From Chitinophaga jiangningensis (lineage in GTDB: Bacteria; Bacteroidota; Bacteroidia; Chitinophagales; Chitinophagaceae): a stretch of 64,000 nt of DNA. This document shows positions 42,395 to 50,745 of the stretch, one piece after another. Position numbers and translations under genes: made by a program. How positions within the stretch are numbered: position 1 is the stretch's first letter; every line of letters starts with the position of its first letter. The notes under the pieces were generated by a model. It saw only the letters and a program-made list of their open reading frames with translations. It was not told the origin of the DNA and searched no databases. Where the stretch lies: NCBI RefSeq assembly GCF_900142605.1, contig NZ_FRBL01000007.1:434001-498000 (forward strand). The letters are read 5' to 3'.

Positions 42395-42897
42395 GTGTCT
42401 GATAAGAATTTTCTGAAAGCCTTCATGGCAGCTTCCAATATTTCATTTACCTGCCCTTCTGATATTGCCATCATACGGGCTATCGTTGTTGTTGATAATC
42501 CTCTGAAATAACACAACCGGAAAACCTGTTGCTCTGCTGTGGGTAGCCTTACATAAAAACGCTGTAACACTCCTTCTTCATTTCTGATCAATTCGGTGCC
42601 GATCAGCGACCCTTCCGGTATGGCCTCTTTGATAGCCATTTCCCTGGTTTTGCGCAACAGCCATGCGAATAGCGTCTTGTAACCGGAGGTCTGATAACTT
42701 TTGATATTTAGATATACCCAGGTAAACACCCGGACCATCACATCGCTGGCTCTATCTTTTACAGGAACCAACTGGAGCACTACACCATACAAAGCAGCTG
42801 CATATCGGTCATAAAGAAATTCCCTGGCTGCAGGGTCCCCTAAAATAAGCCGATCTATCAGCGCTTGCTCACTTATATGTGCCAGATCTCTCCGCAA
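42385..42897 (-). CDS. ECF-like sigma factor (diverged)
   Basis: The 170-residue protein has region 2 (about 18-85, FLYDRYAAALYGVVL, TLFAWLLRKTREMAI) and region 4 (about 115-165, LPTAEQQVFRLCYFRGLSTTTIARMM and a helix-turn-helix). Region 2.2 is unusual: DVMVRVFTWVY replaces the common DVxQEVFxxxW. The only possible start near the beginning is TTG 42897, right behind an in-frame stop. It heads an operon with two anti-sigma-like paralogs. Confidence 0.85.
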   Translation of the reverse strand: MRRDLAHISEQALIDRLILGDPAAREFLYDRYAAALYGVVLQLVPVKDRASDVMVRVFTWVYLNIKSYQTSGYKTLFAWLLRKTREMAIKEAIPEGSLIGTELIRNEEGVLQRFYVRLPTAEQQVFRLCYFRGLSTTTIARMMAISEGQVNEILEAAMKAFRKFLSDTWN

Positions 42898-43228
42898 TTA
42901 GTAGTAGTACCGGTTTAGATTGCTAAAATATGACATTCCAAAAGTATTTGATACAGCTGCACCGGCAAAATTTATGCACACTTGCAGCTAGAATGGACAA
43001 CTCCATTTTTGAAATCGGCCATAGCGGCCTGTTCCGTGATATTAATTATTTTCCAATATATAGATTTATATCTCCCTGAACAAAAAAATGACAAGGGCTG
43101 CCCTGCCAACAATTACCCGTTATCACTTGTTCCTATCACCAAACGAAGCCACCCGCTGCGCAGATATGACATTACTCATTTTTCAGCAGCCCCCGGCACC
43201 ATACATTAGCGTAGTTAAATCCGAACAT
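42898..43228. other. Divergent spacer before the CoA-transferase gene
   Basis: A longer frame could start at 43088, but conservation of the product begins only at 43229. Nothing else was recognised. Confidence 0.4.
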
Positions 43229-44500
43229 ATGCCCTACACATCTGCTGCAGAAGCCGTACAACTCATTCAATCCAATAATACCGTATTCATACATACCGCT
43301 GCAGCCACACCAAAATTACTCGTAAAAGAAATGGCACGCCGCAGTCACGAACTCCAGAACGTACGACTGGTAAGCATTCACACGGAATGGGATGCACCCT
43401 ATGCCGATGTGGAACACGTCAACTCCTTCCAGGTAGATACCTTCTTCGTTGGCAAAAACATCCGTAAAGCGGTGAATGAAGGTCGCGCCAACTACGTACC
43501 CATGTTCCTCAGCGAAATACCCAAGTACTTCCGCTCTATGGACCACCCCATTGATGTAGCCCTGATCTCCGTTTCACCGCCGGATAAAAACGGGTACTGC
43601 ACCTTAGGCGTGTCATGCGACGTGAGCCGGTCAGCGATTGAACTGGCCCCCGTGATTATTGCAGAAATCAATCCTTCTATGCCGCGGGTATTGGGTGACG
43701 GCGTCATTCACATCTCCCGTATAAATGCCGCTGTGGAAGCTGACTACCCCATTTATGAACAAAAAATTAATGCCCCCAGCCAGGCGGAATTGTCTATAGG
43801 CCAGCATGTAGCTTCCCTGATCGACGATGGCGCCACGCTGCAAATGGGCATCGGCGGTATTCCCAACGCAGTGCTCCAATGCCTGGATACACATAAGGAC
43901 CTGGGTATCCATACAGAAATGTTTTCGGATGGCATCATCGACCTCGTGGAAAAAGGCGTGATTACCGGCCGCAAAAAAGCTATACAACCGGGTTTGCTGA
44001 TTTCCAGCTTCGCCATTGGTTCCCGCCGCCTGTACGATTTCATGGATAATAACCTCATCGTGCGCCTGCTGGATGTGGAGTACGTTAACAACCCTACTAA
44101 CATCCGCAAAAATCCAAAGGTTACTGCCATTAACAGCGCCATCGAAATTGATATTTTCGGGCAGGTTTGTGCAGACTCTATCGGCATCAGGCAATACAGC
44201 GGCGTAGGTGGTCAGATGGATTTCATGCGCGGTGCAGCCCTTTCCCAGGGCGGGAAACCGATCATCGCCATCCCATCCGCCACGTCTAAAGGCATTTCCC
44301 GCATCGTATCACGGCTGCAACCCGGCGCCAGCGTAGTAACTACCAGGGCACATGTGCACTACGTAGTTACAGAATACGGTATCGCTTACCTGCAAGGGAA
44401 AAACCTGAAACAAAGAGCCCAGGAGCTAATCAATATTGCACACCCGGATCACCGGGAACAGCTCTCCCGTGATGCATTCGAGATCTTCAAGATTTTTTAG
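43229..44500 (+). CDS. Acetyl-CoA hydrolase/CoA-transferase family protein
   Basis: The 423-residue protein belongs to the family of acetyl-CoA hydrolases, 4-hydroxybutyrate and butyrate:acetate CoA-transferases. It shows VSPPDKNGYCTLG (about 118-130), QMGIGGIPNAV (about 206), SDGIIDLVEKG with the nearby catalytic Glu region (HTEMFSDG, about 229) and GGQMDFMRGA (about 329). ATG 43229 (MPYTSAAEAV) is preferred to ATG 43088, whose extra 47 residues look non-conserved. The exact acyl substrate is open. Single gene, possibly followed by the LpxR-like gene. Confidence 0.88.
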   Translation: MPYTSAAEAVQLIQSNNTVFIHTAAATPKLLVKEMARRSHELQNVRLVSIHTEWDAPYADVEHVNSFQVDTFFVGKNIRKAVNEGRANYVPMFLSEIPKYFRSMDHPIDVALISVSPPDKNGYCTLGVSCDVSRSAIELAPVIIAEINPSMPRVLGDGVIHISRINAAVEADYPIYEQKINAPSQAELSIGQHVASLIDDGATLQMGIGGIPNAVLQCLDTHKDLGIHTEMFSDGIIDLVEKGVITGRKKAIQPGLLISSFAIGSRRLYDFMDNNLIVRLLDVEYVNNPTNIRKNPKVTAINSAIEIDIFGQVCADSIGIRQYSGVGGQMDFMRGAALSQGGKPIIAIPSATSKGISRIVSRLQPGASVVTTRAHVHYVVTEYGIAYLQGKNLKQRAQELINIAHPDHREQLSRDAFEIFKIF

Positions 44501-44567
44501 CATACACCGGCTCAACAATGGATCATGATAGATGGTTATTACTCCGATAGGCATTAATATCTACGGC

Positions 44568-45581
44568 ATGAAAATAACGCTACTATTGATCCTGCTCATG
44601 GGCATCCCCGTTATGGCGCTGGCCCAGATTACACAAAACGCCACACGACTCCTACGGATATACGAAGATGATGACTTCTTCAACATCTGGGGCAAGGGAA
44701 CTGACAGGGCTTACAGTAACGGTACGCTTATCGGTTACCGCTATATGAAATATAAGCCGAGCAGGTTTCTGGATAAATGGATAATGCCGAAAGCGGGTAA
44801 ACAAGCGATCAATGTATGGGAATGGAACCTGATGCAGATCATGATCACACCGAATATCATCAGTGATTCTTCTTTTATACCGGACGACTTTTACTACGCC
44901 GGTGCGCTGTTTGCCCGCCATGAGCTCACTTCCTATAATACGGAGAAGCAATACAGTCTGCACTCGGAACTTCTGTTTGGGGTAATGGGCCCATGGTCAT
45001 TTGCGGAAGAAACCCAGACGTTTTTTCATAACCTGATCCATTATCAAAAGCCCAATGGCTGGGAGCATCAGGTGCCCAATGCTCCGCTGTTGAACTATAA
45101 TTTCACCTACGAGCGAATGCTCTATACCCCTAAACCCTTCCTCGAAATCGTGGGTAGCGCCACTGCTCAAGCGGGTACCATGGTGGCTTCCATGCAGGCA
45201 AAGTCAGTGATCAGGGTAGGAAAATTTAATCCGTATTTTGGTAATGCTGATCTGAAAATCGCTACCAGAAACAAATTCCAGGTGTATGCCTTCGGCAATC
45301 CCATGTTTAATATCGTGTATTACAATGCCCTGCTGCAGGGAGGAATTTTTAAGTGGCGTAATGAAGATTTTATAGATCAGTCCAGCCAGCAGGTGACGCA
45401 TATGAAACACTTTACAGTGGGCATCGACTACGGGGTCGGATTCGGCTTCAACCGATGCTCCGTCATCTATACGCAACAAACCAGGTCGGCCTGGATGAGC
45501 GGTACCGGCAAACACAGTGTGGGCAACATTTCCCTGCTGATTTCCTTATCAAAGGCACCGGTGCCACCACCTGTTCAATAA
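44568..45581 (+). CDS. Lipid A deacylase LpxR family protein (DUF2219)
   Basis: The 337-residue product has a signal peptide (ending MALAQI near 21) and an outer-membrane barrel pattern. The N-terminal EDDDFF and DRAYSNG segments correspond to the conserved active-site part of LpxR (END...T/S-NG). LpxR removes an acyl chain from lipid A in enteric bacteria; activity here is inferred. ATG 44568 begins the signal peptide; a start at 44532 is longer but less likely. Confidence 0.83.
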   Translation: MKITLLLILLMGIPVMALAQITQNATRLLRIYEDDDFFNIWGKGTDRAYSNGTLIGYRYMKYKPSRFLDKWIMPKAGKQAINVWEWNLMQIMITPNIISDSSFIPDDFYYAGALFARHELTSYNTEKQYSLHSELLFGVMGPWSFAEETQTFFHNLIHYQKPNGWEHQVPNAPLLNYNFTYERMLYTPKPFLEIVGSATAQAGTMVASMQAKSVIRVGKFNPYFGNADLKIATRNKFQVYAFGNPMFNIVYYNALLQGGIFKWRNEDFIDQSSQQVTHMKHFTVGIDYGVGFGFNRCSVIYTQQTRSAWMSGTGKHSVGNISLLISLSKAPVPPPVQ

Positions 45582-45600
45582 TTTGAAAAAATTTCTGATT

Positions 45601-46125
45601 ATGCTTAAAACCTTTATTTCCGCTGCCATGCTGATCATGGCGTTGTCCTGTCAGAATACCCCCCAACAACACACGGAGGATATGGACAGCACGGTAGCTA
45701 CCTCTCCTGACCCGATTACCCAGCTGGACGTAAAGCCGCTGTCAGGTTTTTTTGTGAAGAATACGGTGACGATCACCGATAGCCTTACCTTTTGGGTGAT
45801 CGATAACCAGCAGACATTTGACAGCCTGTTTGGCATGGCCAGAACGATGGCGGATAATGTAGTAGCCCCTGATTTTGGCACCAGTGTGGTGATTGCGGCT
45901 ACCATGCCCCCAACCTACTACGGCACACAGCTGTCGCTGGATTCAGCCACCCTCAACACAAACACCAACAATGCTGCCCTGCACTTTTCAGCGGCCGCTA
46001 ATGCGGAGAAAGGCTCTGCGGCAATCGTTCCGCTATGGCTGGGGAGTATTCCCAAAACCGGGAAAACGGCTATCCGGCTTTATAGTGGCAACGACCTGGC
46101 TAAAACCGTCACTGAACAGGAGTAG
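45601..46125 (+). CDS. Hypothetical lipoprotein
   Basis: The 174-residue product has a lipobox (MALSC, Cys about 17) followed by a Gln/Thr/Asp-rich linker and a small beta-rich domain. No family is recognised. I chose ATG 45601 over TTG 45583. It follows the LpxR-like gene by 19 bp and so may share its transcript; it is convergent with the SRPBCC gene. Confidence 0.72.
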   Translation: MLKTFISAAMLIMALSCQNTPQQHTEDMDSTVATSPDPITQLDVKPLSGFFVKNTVTITDSLTFWVIDNQQTFDSLFGMARTMADNVVAPDFGTSVVIAATMPPTYYGTQLSLDSATLNTNTNNAALHFSAAANAEKGSAAIVPLWLGSIPKTGKTAIRLYSGNDLAKTVTEQE

Positions 46126-46128
46126 CCA

Positions 46129-46596
46129 CTACATCTTACCAAATACCTCTTCTACTCTGGCAGTTCTGTAAAGAAACAGCTCCTCCAGCTGTTTCTTTAC
46201 AAACATGCCATGGGCAAGTGTTCCCAACACTCCCAATGGCAATTCGTAATGAACCAGGTCCTGCATACGCACTCCTCCCGGTATGGCCTCAAAATGATGC
46301 TCGTGATGCCACATCCGGTACGGGCCTTTACGCTGCTCGTCCACAAAAAAGCGCTGCGGATTGACATGTGTGATTTCTGTTACCCAGGTAAGCGGGATAC
46401 CCATAACAGGACTTACTTTGTAGGTAATGATCTGCCCGGGATAAATGCTACCGTCATATGGCGCCGAAGTAACACGGAAACGCATATAGGAAGGTGTGAT
46501 GGACACGAGGTTTCCGGGAGCGGAAAAGTAGTCCCACACGGCCTCCAGCGGGGCCGGTATGGTTTGAATACGCGAAAGGGAATAAACTGCACCCAT
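46129..46596 (-). CDS. SRPBCC family protein (START-like ligand binding)
   Basis: The 155-residue protein fits the SRPBCC/polyketide-cyclase-like fold: the N-terminal strand and helix IPAPLEAVWDYFSAPGNL, the middle WVTEITHVNPQRFFVDEQ, and the amphipathic C-terminal helix FVKKQLEELFLYR. Similar proteins are annotated as cell-division-inhibitor-like, but a function cannot be set from sequence. Single gene. Confidence 0.85.
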   Translation of the reverse strand: MGAVYSLSRIQTIPAPLEAVWDYFSAPGNLVSITPSYMRFRVTSAPYDGSIYPGQIITYKVSPVMGIPLTWVTEITHVNPQRFFVDEQRKGPYRMWHHEHHFEAIPGGVRMQDLVHYELPLGVLGTLAHGMFVKKQLEELFLYRTARVEEVFGKM

Positions 46597-46778
46597 GAGT
46601 TGTCAACATTAAAAGCTTAGTACGTTTAAGTTAATGTATTTTAGCACACCGCCTTTAAAAAGCACACTCGGGCTTCCGGAAAATAGTGGCCAGGCAATGA
46701 ATAACAATAAGTTACACATTTATCTACCTGCCCTGCAAGAAGAACATGAAATATAACAACCGCTTTCGAGTCATTTCG

Positions 46779-46786
46779 TAAGTTTG
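46779..46786 (+). promoter_or_regulatory. Candidate -7 promoter box of the Ig-like protein gene
   Basis: TAAGTTTG matches TAnnTTTG. It overlaps the alternative TTG start at 46784, which supports ATG 46805. Confidence 0.5.
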
Positions 46787-46804
46787 CCAAATATTCTAAC
46801 ATTC

Positions 46805-48283
46805 ATGAATCAACAATTCAGGAGCTGGACTTTCTGGCTGATATTTATACCAGTAGCGATTATCTTTTTTTCACGCTGTGCCAACATAGTACCGCCGGGT
46901 GGTGGTCCGAGGGACACCCTGCCTCCGTTATTGCTGCAGGCGCGCCCTGCTGATTCTACCCTTCACTTCAAGGGGCAGAAGATTCAGTTTACTTTCGACG
47001 AGTATGTGGAGCTGGATAACATTAACGATAAGCTAATCGTATCCCCTACCCTGAAGCGCCAGCCCGTGGCTACGGCTAAGCTCAGAACGGTGACTATTAC
47101 GTTTAAGGATACACTGAAACCTAATACAACCTACACGTTCAACTTTGCGGATGGGGTGAGGGATATTAATGAGCGCAACCCGATTCCGGATTTCCAGTAT
47201 GTAGTATCCACCGGCGACTATCTCGATAGTTTGCAGATCATGGGGCGCATCATCAATGCAGAAAATGGTACGCTGGATAGTAGTGTATCTGTATTGTTGT
47301 ACCAGGGGGATAGTCCGGATTCCATTGTGAGCAAGGAAAAGCCGTTATACTACGCAAAAAGCAAGAGTGACGGTAGTTTCCGATTTAAGAACCTGGCACC
47401 GGGTACCTATAAAATATTTGCTATCAAGGAAGAAGATAAAGATCTTATGTACAGTGCGGAATCGGAGCTGATAGCCTTTATTGAAAAGCCGATTACGATT
47501 ACTGAGAAAAATTTGTCCGATGTGAACATGTTGCTGTTTTTGGAGACCGACAGTACCATCAAAAAGGTAAATCCACTGGATTCGCTGGATGTACCGGAGC
47601 AGGTGGAAGAAACGGAGAAGGAAAGAGAAGAACGGAGGAAGAAGCTGCCTAAACTGGCTGCTACACCCAAACTGGAGGGAAATAAACAGGAACTGCCGCA
47701 ACCACTGCGTATAGATTTCAACCAACCTTTAAGAATGATAGACAGCAACAGGATTCAGCTCTTTCAGGACTCCACCCGTGAGCAGGTTACCTATCATTCC
47801 CAGCTGGACAGCAACAGGGTTAGCTGGGTGCTGCATTATCCATGGAAGGAGAACACCCCTTATCAGCTGATTATCCCTAAGGATGCGGTGAGAGATACGT
47901 CCAACCAGGCATTGCTGAAACCGGATACCGTGAATTTCGTTACTAAAAAACTGGTGGAGTATTCCATTTTCAAGGCTGACCTGGTGGTGAGCGACAGCAC
48001 CCGCGAAGCGATAGGCGACAGCACCATGCACTTTGTGGTGCAGCTGGTGCAGGATAAGTCCATCAAATATTCCGGTACCACCGTAAATGGGAAGTGGACG
48101 CAGGAGCTGATTACTCCCGGTGAGTATACCGTAAGGGTATTGCTGGATGCCAATAACAATGGCAAGTGGGATCGGGGTAGTTATTTTACCGAGCCTAAGC
48201 GCCAGCCGGAAAGGGTGATACTGCTGCCGGAGAAATACAACCTCAAGGCGGGCTGGAACAATATAAAAACACTGAAGATTTAG
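46805..48283 (+). CDS. Ig-like domain lipoprotein
   Basis: The 492-residue product has a membrane-targeting segment ending in FFSRC (Cys about 25), the Bacteroidota-typical ANIVPPGGGPRDTLPP start, an SbsA-type Ig-like domain (about 45-125, IQFTFDEYVELDN, LKPNTTYTFNF), a carboxypeptidase-regulatory-like middle (about 145-225) and a second Ig-like repeat (about 280-380). It is probably surface or periplasmic. It precedes recR by 27 bp, but recR has its own promoter box. Confidence 0.85.
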   Translation: MNQQFRSWTFWLIFIPVAIIFFSRCANIVPPGGGPRDTLPPLLLQARPADSTLHFKGQKIQFTFDEYVELDNINDKLIVSPTLKRQPVATAKLRTVTITFKDTLKPNTTYTFNFADGVRDINERNPIPDFQYVVSTGDYLDSLQIMGRIINAENGTLDSSVSVLLYQGDSPDSIVSKEKPLYYAKSKSDGSFRFKNLAPGTYKIFAIKEEDKDLMYSAESELIAFIEKPITITEKNLSDVNMLLFLETDSTIKKVNPLDSLDVPEQVEETEKEREERRKKLPKLAATPKLEGNKQELPQPLRIDFNQPLRMIDSNRIQLFQDSTREQVTYHSQLDSNRVSWVLHYPWKENTPYQLIIPKDAVRDTSNQALLKPDTVNFVTKKLVEYSIFKADLVVSDSTREAIGDSTMHFVVQLVQDKSIKYSGTTVNGKWTQELITPGEYTVRVLLDANNNGKWDRGSYFTEPKRQPERVILLPEKYNLKAGWNNIKTLKI

Positions 48284-48298
48284 GCATACAGGAATTGC

Positions 48299-48306
48299 TA
48301 CCTTTG
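48299..48306 (+). promoter_or_regulatory. Candidate -7 promoter box of recR, next to the start codon
   Basis: TACCTTTG fits TAnnTTTG. It ends only 5 bp before the ATG at 48311, so transcripts from it would be nearly leaderless. Confidence 0.45.
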
Positions 48307-48310
48307 TAAT

Positions 48311-48931
48311 ATGGTATTTTCATCTGCACTTATAGAGAATGCGGTTAATGAGTTTTCCAGGCTTCCGGGCATTGGAAAAAAGACCGCGCTGCGGTTGGTG
48401 TTGCACTTGCTGAAGCAGGAGCCTGCACAGGTGCAGCAGTTTAGTGATTCGATAGCGAGAATGCGGGAGCAGATCAGGTTTTGTAAAGATTGCCACAATG
48501 TTTCCGATGAGGATACCTGTAGCATTTGCATTAGCCATTCCCGTAACAAACAGATGGTATGTGTGGTGGAAAGCATCCGCGACGTGATGGCGATTGAAAA
48601 CACCCAGCAATACAACGGGCTCTACCACGTATTAGGCGGGATCATTTCTCCGCTGGATGGTGTTGGGCCTGAGCAGTTGAATATTCATTCGCTGGTAGAG
48701 CGGGTACAGCAAAAGGGAGTTACCGAAGTGATTATGGCACTGAACCCTACTATTGAAGGAGATACCACCATTTATTACCTGAGCCGGCGTTTAAAAGAGT
48801 TGCCGGTAAAGATCACTACAATTGCCCGTGGTATTGCATTTGGCGGGGAACTGGAGTATGCGGATGAGATGACGCTGGCGAGGTCTATATCCAACAGGTT
48901 GCCTTTGGAAAGCTATGTACAGCAAAAATAA
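48311..48931 (+). CDS. recR: Recombination protein RecR
   Basis: RecR works with RecF/RecO to load RecA on gapped DNA. The 206-residue product has the helix-hairpin-helix LPGIGKKTA (about 18-26), the zinc motif C-KDC-HNVSDEDTCSIC (about 57-72), a Toprim domain with VCVVES (about 83) and the C-terminal Walker-B-like region ending in ELEYADEMTLARS. Normal length. Confidence 0.96.
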   Translation: MVFSSALIENAVNEFSRLPGIGKKTALRLVLHLLKQEPAQVQQFSDSIARMREQIRFCKDCHNVSDEDTCSICISHSRNKQMVCVVESIRDVMAIENTQQYNGLYHVLGGIISPLDGVGPEQLNIHSLVERVQQKGVTEVIMALNPTIEGDTTIYYLSRRLKELPVKITTIARGIAFGGELEYADEMTLARSISNRLPLESYVQQK

Positions 48932-48984
48932 CTGCTTTTAATTTTTTCGGGGAGATGTAAGTGCCGCTGGGTTAGCATCTCTCG

Positions 48985-49021
48985 AAATGATAAGAGGGGC
49001 CATAGGTCCCTCTTATCATTT
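48985..49021 (+). terminator. Intrinsic terminator of recR
   Basis: AAATGATAAGAGGG and CCCTCTTATCATTT form a perfect 14 bp stem, with T's at its 3' end. Confidence 0.8.
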
Positions 49022-49034
49022 TGGACAAAAAAAT

Positions 49035-49056
49035 ACGGGTGCTCAATAGCACCCGT
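49035..49056 (-). terminator. Intrinsic terminator of the small gene at 49095
   Basis: ACGGGTGCT and AGCACCCGT pair around CAAT; on the minus strand ATTTTTTTG follows. Confidence 0.85.
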
Positions 49057-49094
49057 CTTCGTTTAACCTGTAATTCCACGTTATGAAAATCATA

Positions 49095-49307
49095 TCAGGG
49101 TTGGCTTTCGCCCAGCCCTTCAAATATTGTATGGTTGGTCACTGATTGATCTTGTTCCTTTAACTCTTTCCAGCGCTGCATTTCATACTTGTTAAGGAAA
49201 CATACCTTAAATACTTCCTGATGATTGGAAGAGAGTTCCGCTACTGGCTGCAACCCCAACCCTGCCAGGTGTTCACGGAGTGTATGGATATGCTGAGATA
49301 TCGTCAT
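49095..49307 (-). CDS. Small hypothetical protein, 70 residues
   Basis: I do not recognise the family. The start ATG 49307 (MTISQHIHTLREHL) is preferred over 49373, whose extra N-terminus is a hydrophobic stretch that looks accidental. The protein is soluble, rich in His/Glu/Gln. It has its own terminator, which supports it as a real gene, and two adjacent hairpins lie 70-115 bp upstream in its possible leader. Confidence 0.55.
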   Translation of the reverse strand: MTISQHIHTLREHLAGLGLQPVAELSSNHQEVFKVCFLNKYEMQRWKELKEQDQSVTNHTIFEGLGESQP

Positions 49308-49631
49308 GGTTAGATTTTTTGTTGTAATGATGAAAAAGCGGATGACAATTAGAATAATTAGAGGCAGATACATCGTGCTGCCGGGTAGCAGCTGGAGCCT
49401 GACTGGTGGGGAGCCACGGCTGAAAATTGCATTGTCTTTAAACTATCGTGTTGCATGATGCTTGATTATTACCCTACAAATATAGTAGACTTTGTAGACT
49501 ACTTCCAAATTTTAGTCGATTAAATAGATAAAATCTATATCTTATAACATGAATATAAATGTTAGCCTATGGCTGTGAAAGCATGGAAAACCGGGATAAT
49601 AGTAAGGAATATAGTATATTTGCAAGGATAT
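49308..49631. other. Spacer between the small gene and the metH leader
   Basis: It holds two adjacent hairpins: GCTGC/GCAGC (49377-49392) and AGCC-GTGG/CCAC-GGCT with a 6 nt bulge (49396-49421). The rest is AT-rich; a TATATTTG box at 49615 precedes metH. Confidence 0.5.
49615..49622 (+). promoter_or_regulatory. Candidate -7 promoter box of the metH operon
   Basis: TATATTTG matches TAnnTTTG exactly. Transcription would begin around 49628, just before the pseudoknot leader. Confidence 0.55.
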
Positions 49632-49685
49632 ACAGGGTGGATTTGTTTATTGTTCCCCTGTTATTTTAACAGTAACTAATAAACA
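49632..49685 (+). promoter_or_regulatory. H-type pseudoknot leader, possible SAM-II-like riboswitch
   Basis: P1: ACAGGG (49632-49637) pairs with CCCTGT (49656-49661). P2: TGTTTATT (49644-49651) in the P1 loop pairs with AATAAACA (49678-49685). The P2 3' strand ends 11 nt before the metH ATG, so its formation could block ribosome binding. The topology and several strings (GGATTT and ATTG in the loop, GTAACTAAT downstream) resemble SAM-II aptamers; the gene makes methionine, the precursor of SAM. Confidence 0.55.
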
Positions 49686-49696
49686 CCAATTGAGCC

Positions 49697-50713
49697 ATGA
49701 AATCTTTACAAGACTGTGCCGATGAGCGCGTGCTCATCATCGATGGTGCAATGGGCACCATGATCCAAAGATACAAACTGACCGAAGCAGATTACAGAGG
49801 CACCCGGTTTGCAGACTATCCCAGCGACCTTAAAGGGAATAACGACCTCCTCAACCTCACTCAGCCTCAGATTATAGAAGCAATTCACAAAGAATACCTC
49901 GAAGCAGGTGCTGATATTATTGAAACCAATACTTTCAGCTGTACTTCTATTGCCATGGCGGATTACGACATGCAGGAGCTGGCGTATGAACTGAATGTGG
50001 AAGGAGCCCGTATTGCCAAAAAAGCGGCGCAGGAATACACCGCTAAAAACCCGGACAAGCCACGATTTGTGGCCGGCGCTATTGGTCCGTTAAATAAAAC
50101 ATTGTCGCTCTCGCCGGACGTAAATAACCCTGGCTACCGCTCTGTAACCTTCGACGAGGTGGTTGCTGCCTACGAAGAACAAATCAAAGGCCTCTCCGAT
50201 GGCGGCGTGGACATCCTGCTGATCGAAACCATTTTCGATACGCTGAACTGTAAAGCGGCCATTTTCGCTATTAAAAAATATTTCCGTGAAAGCGGCAAAC
50301 CTGAGCTGCCCATCATGATTTCCGGTACCATTACAGATGCTTCCGGTCGTACCCTCAGCGGTCAGACACTGGAAGCCTTCTATATCTCTGTAATGCATGC
50401 CAATCCTTTCTCAGTAGGACTTAACTGCGCACTCGGCGGCCAGCAGATGCGCCCTTACGTGGAAGAACTGTCCAACATCGCTACCTGTAATGTAAGCTGC
50501 TACCCTAATGCCGGCTTACCAAATGCATTTGGAGAGTACGACGAAGAGCCGGAAGATACCGCCTGTATCATTGAAGACTTTGCCGCATCCGGTTTTGTGA
50601 ATATTGTTGGAGGATGCTGCGGTACCACACCCGATCACATCCGCCATATCGCAGAACATGTGAAGCGTATTAAACCACGTCAGCGACCTGTCCTGACACG
50701 TACACTGGCATAG
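49697..50713 (+). CDS. metH: Methionine synthase, homocysteine-binding part (split MetH)
   Basis: The 338-residue protein is the first MetH domain as a separate polypeptide. It binds zinc and activates homocysteine: DGAMGTMIQ (about 16-24), SVGLNCALGG with the first zinc Cys (about 240), and VGGCCGTTPDHI with the paired Cys (about 309-320). The C-terminal partner follows 32 bp downstream. The split is a clean domain boundary with a proper stop and start, not a frameshift. Confidence 0.95.
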   Translation: MKSLQDCADERVLIIDGAMGTMIQRYKLTEADYRGTRFADYPSDLKGNNDLLNLTQPQIIEAIHKEYLEAGADIIETNTFSCTSIAMADYDMQELAYELNVEGARIAKKAAQEYTAKNPDKPRFVAGAIGPLNKTLSLSPDVNNPGYRSVTFDEVVAAYEEQIKGLSDGGVDILLIETIFDTLNCKAAIFAIKKYFRESGKPELPIMISGTITDASGRTLSGQTLEAFYISVMHANPFSVGLNCALGGQQMRPYVEELSNIATCNVSCYPNAGLPNAFGEYDEEPEDTACIIEDFAASGFVNIVGGCCGTTPDHIRHIAEHVKRIKPRQRPVLTRTLA

Positions 50714-50745
50714 TCAATTTTTATTCAATTCTACGACAAGTAACA

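Noticed and set aside
49383..49405. A B12-box-like string (CCAGTCAGG...) on the minus strand near metH
   Set aside because: It is on the strand opposite to metH and the rest of the cobalamin riboswitch core is missing.
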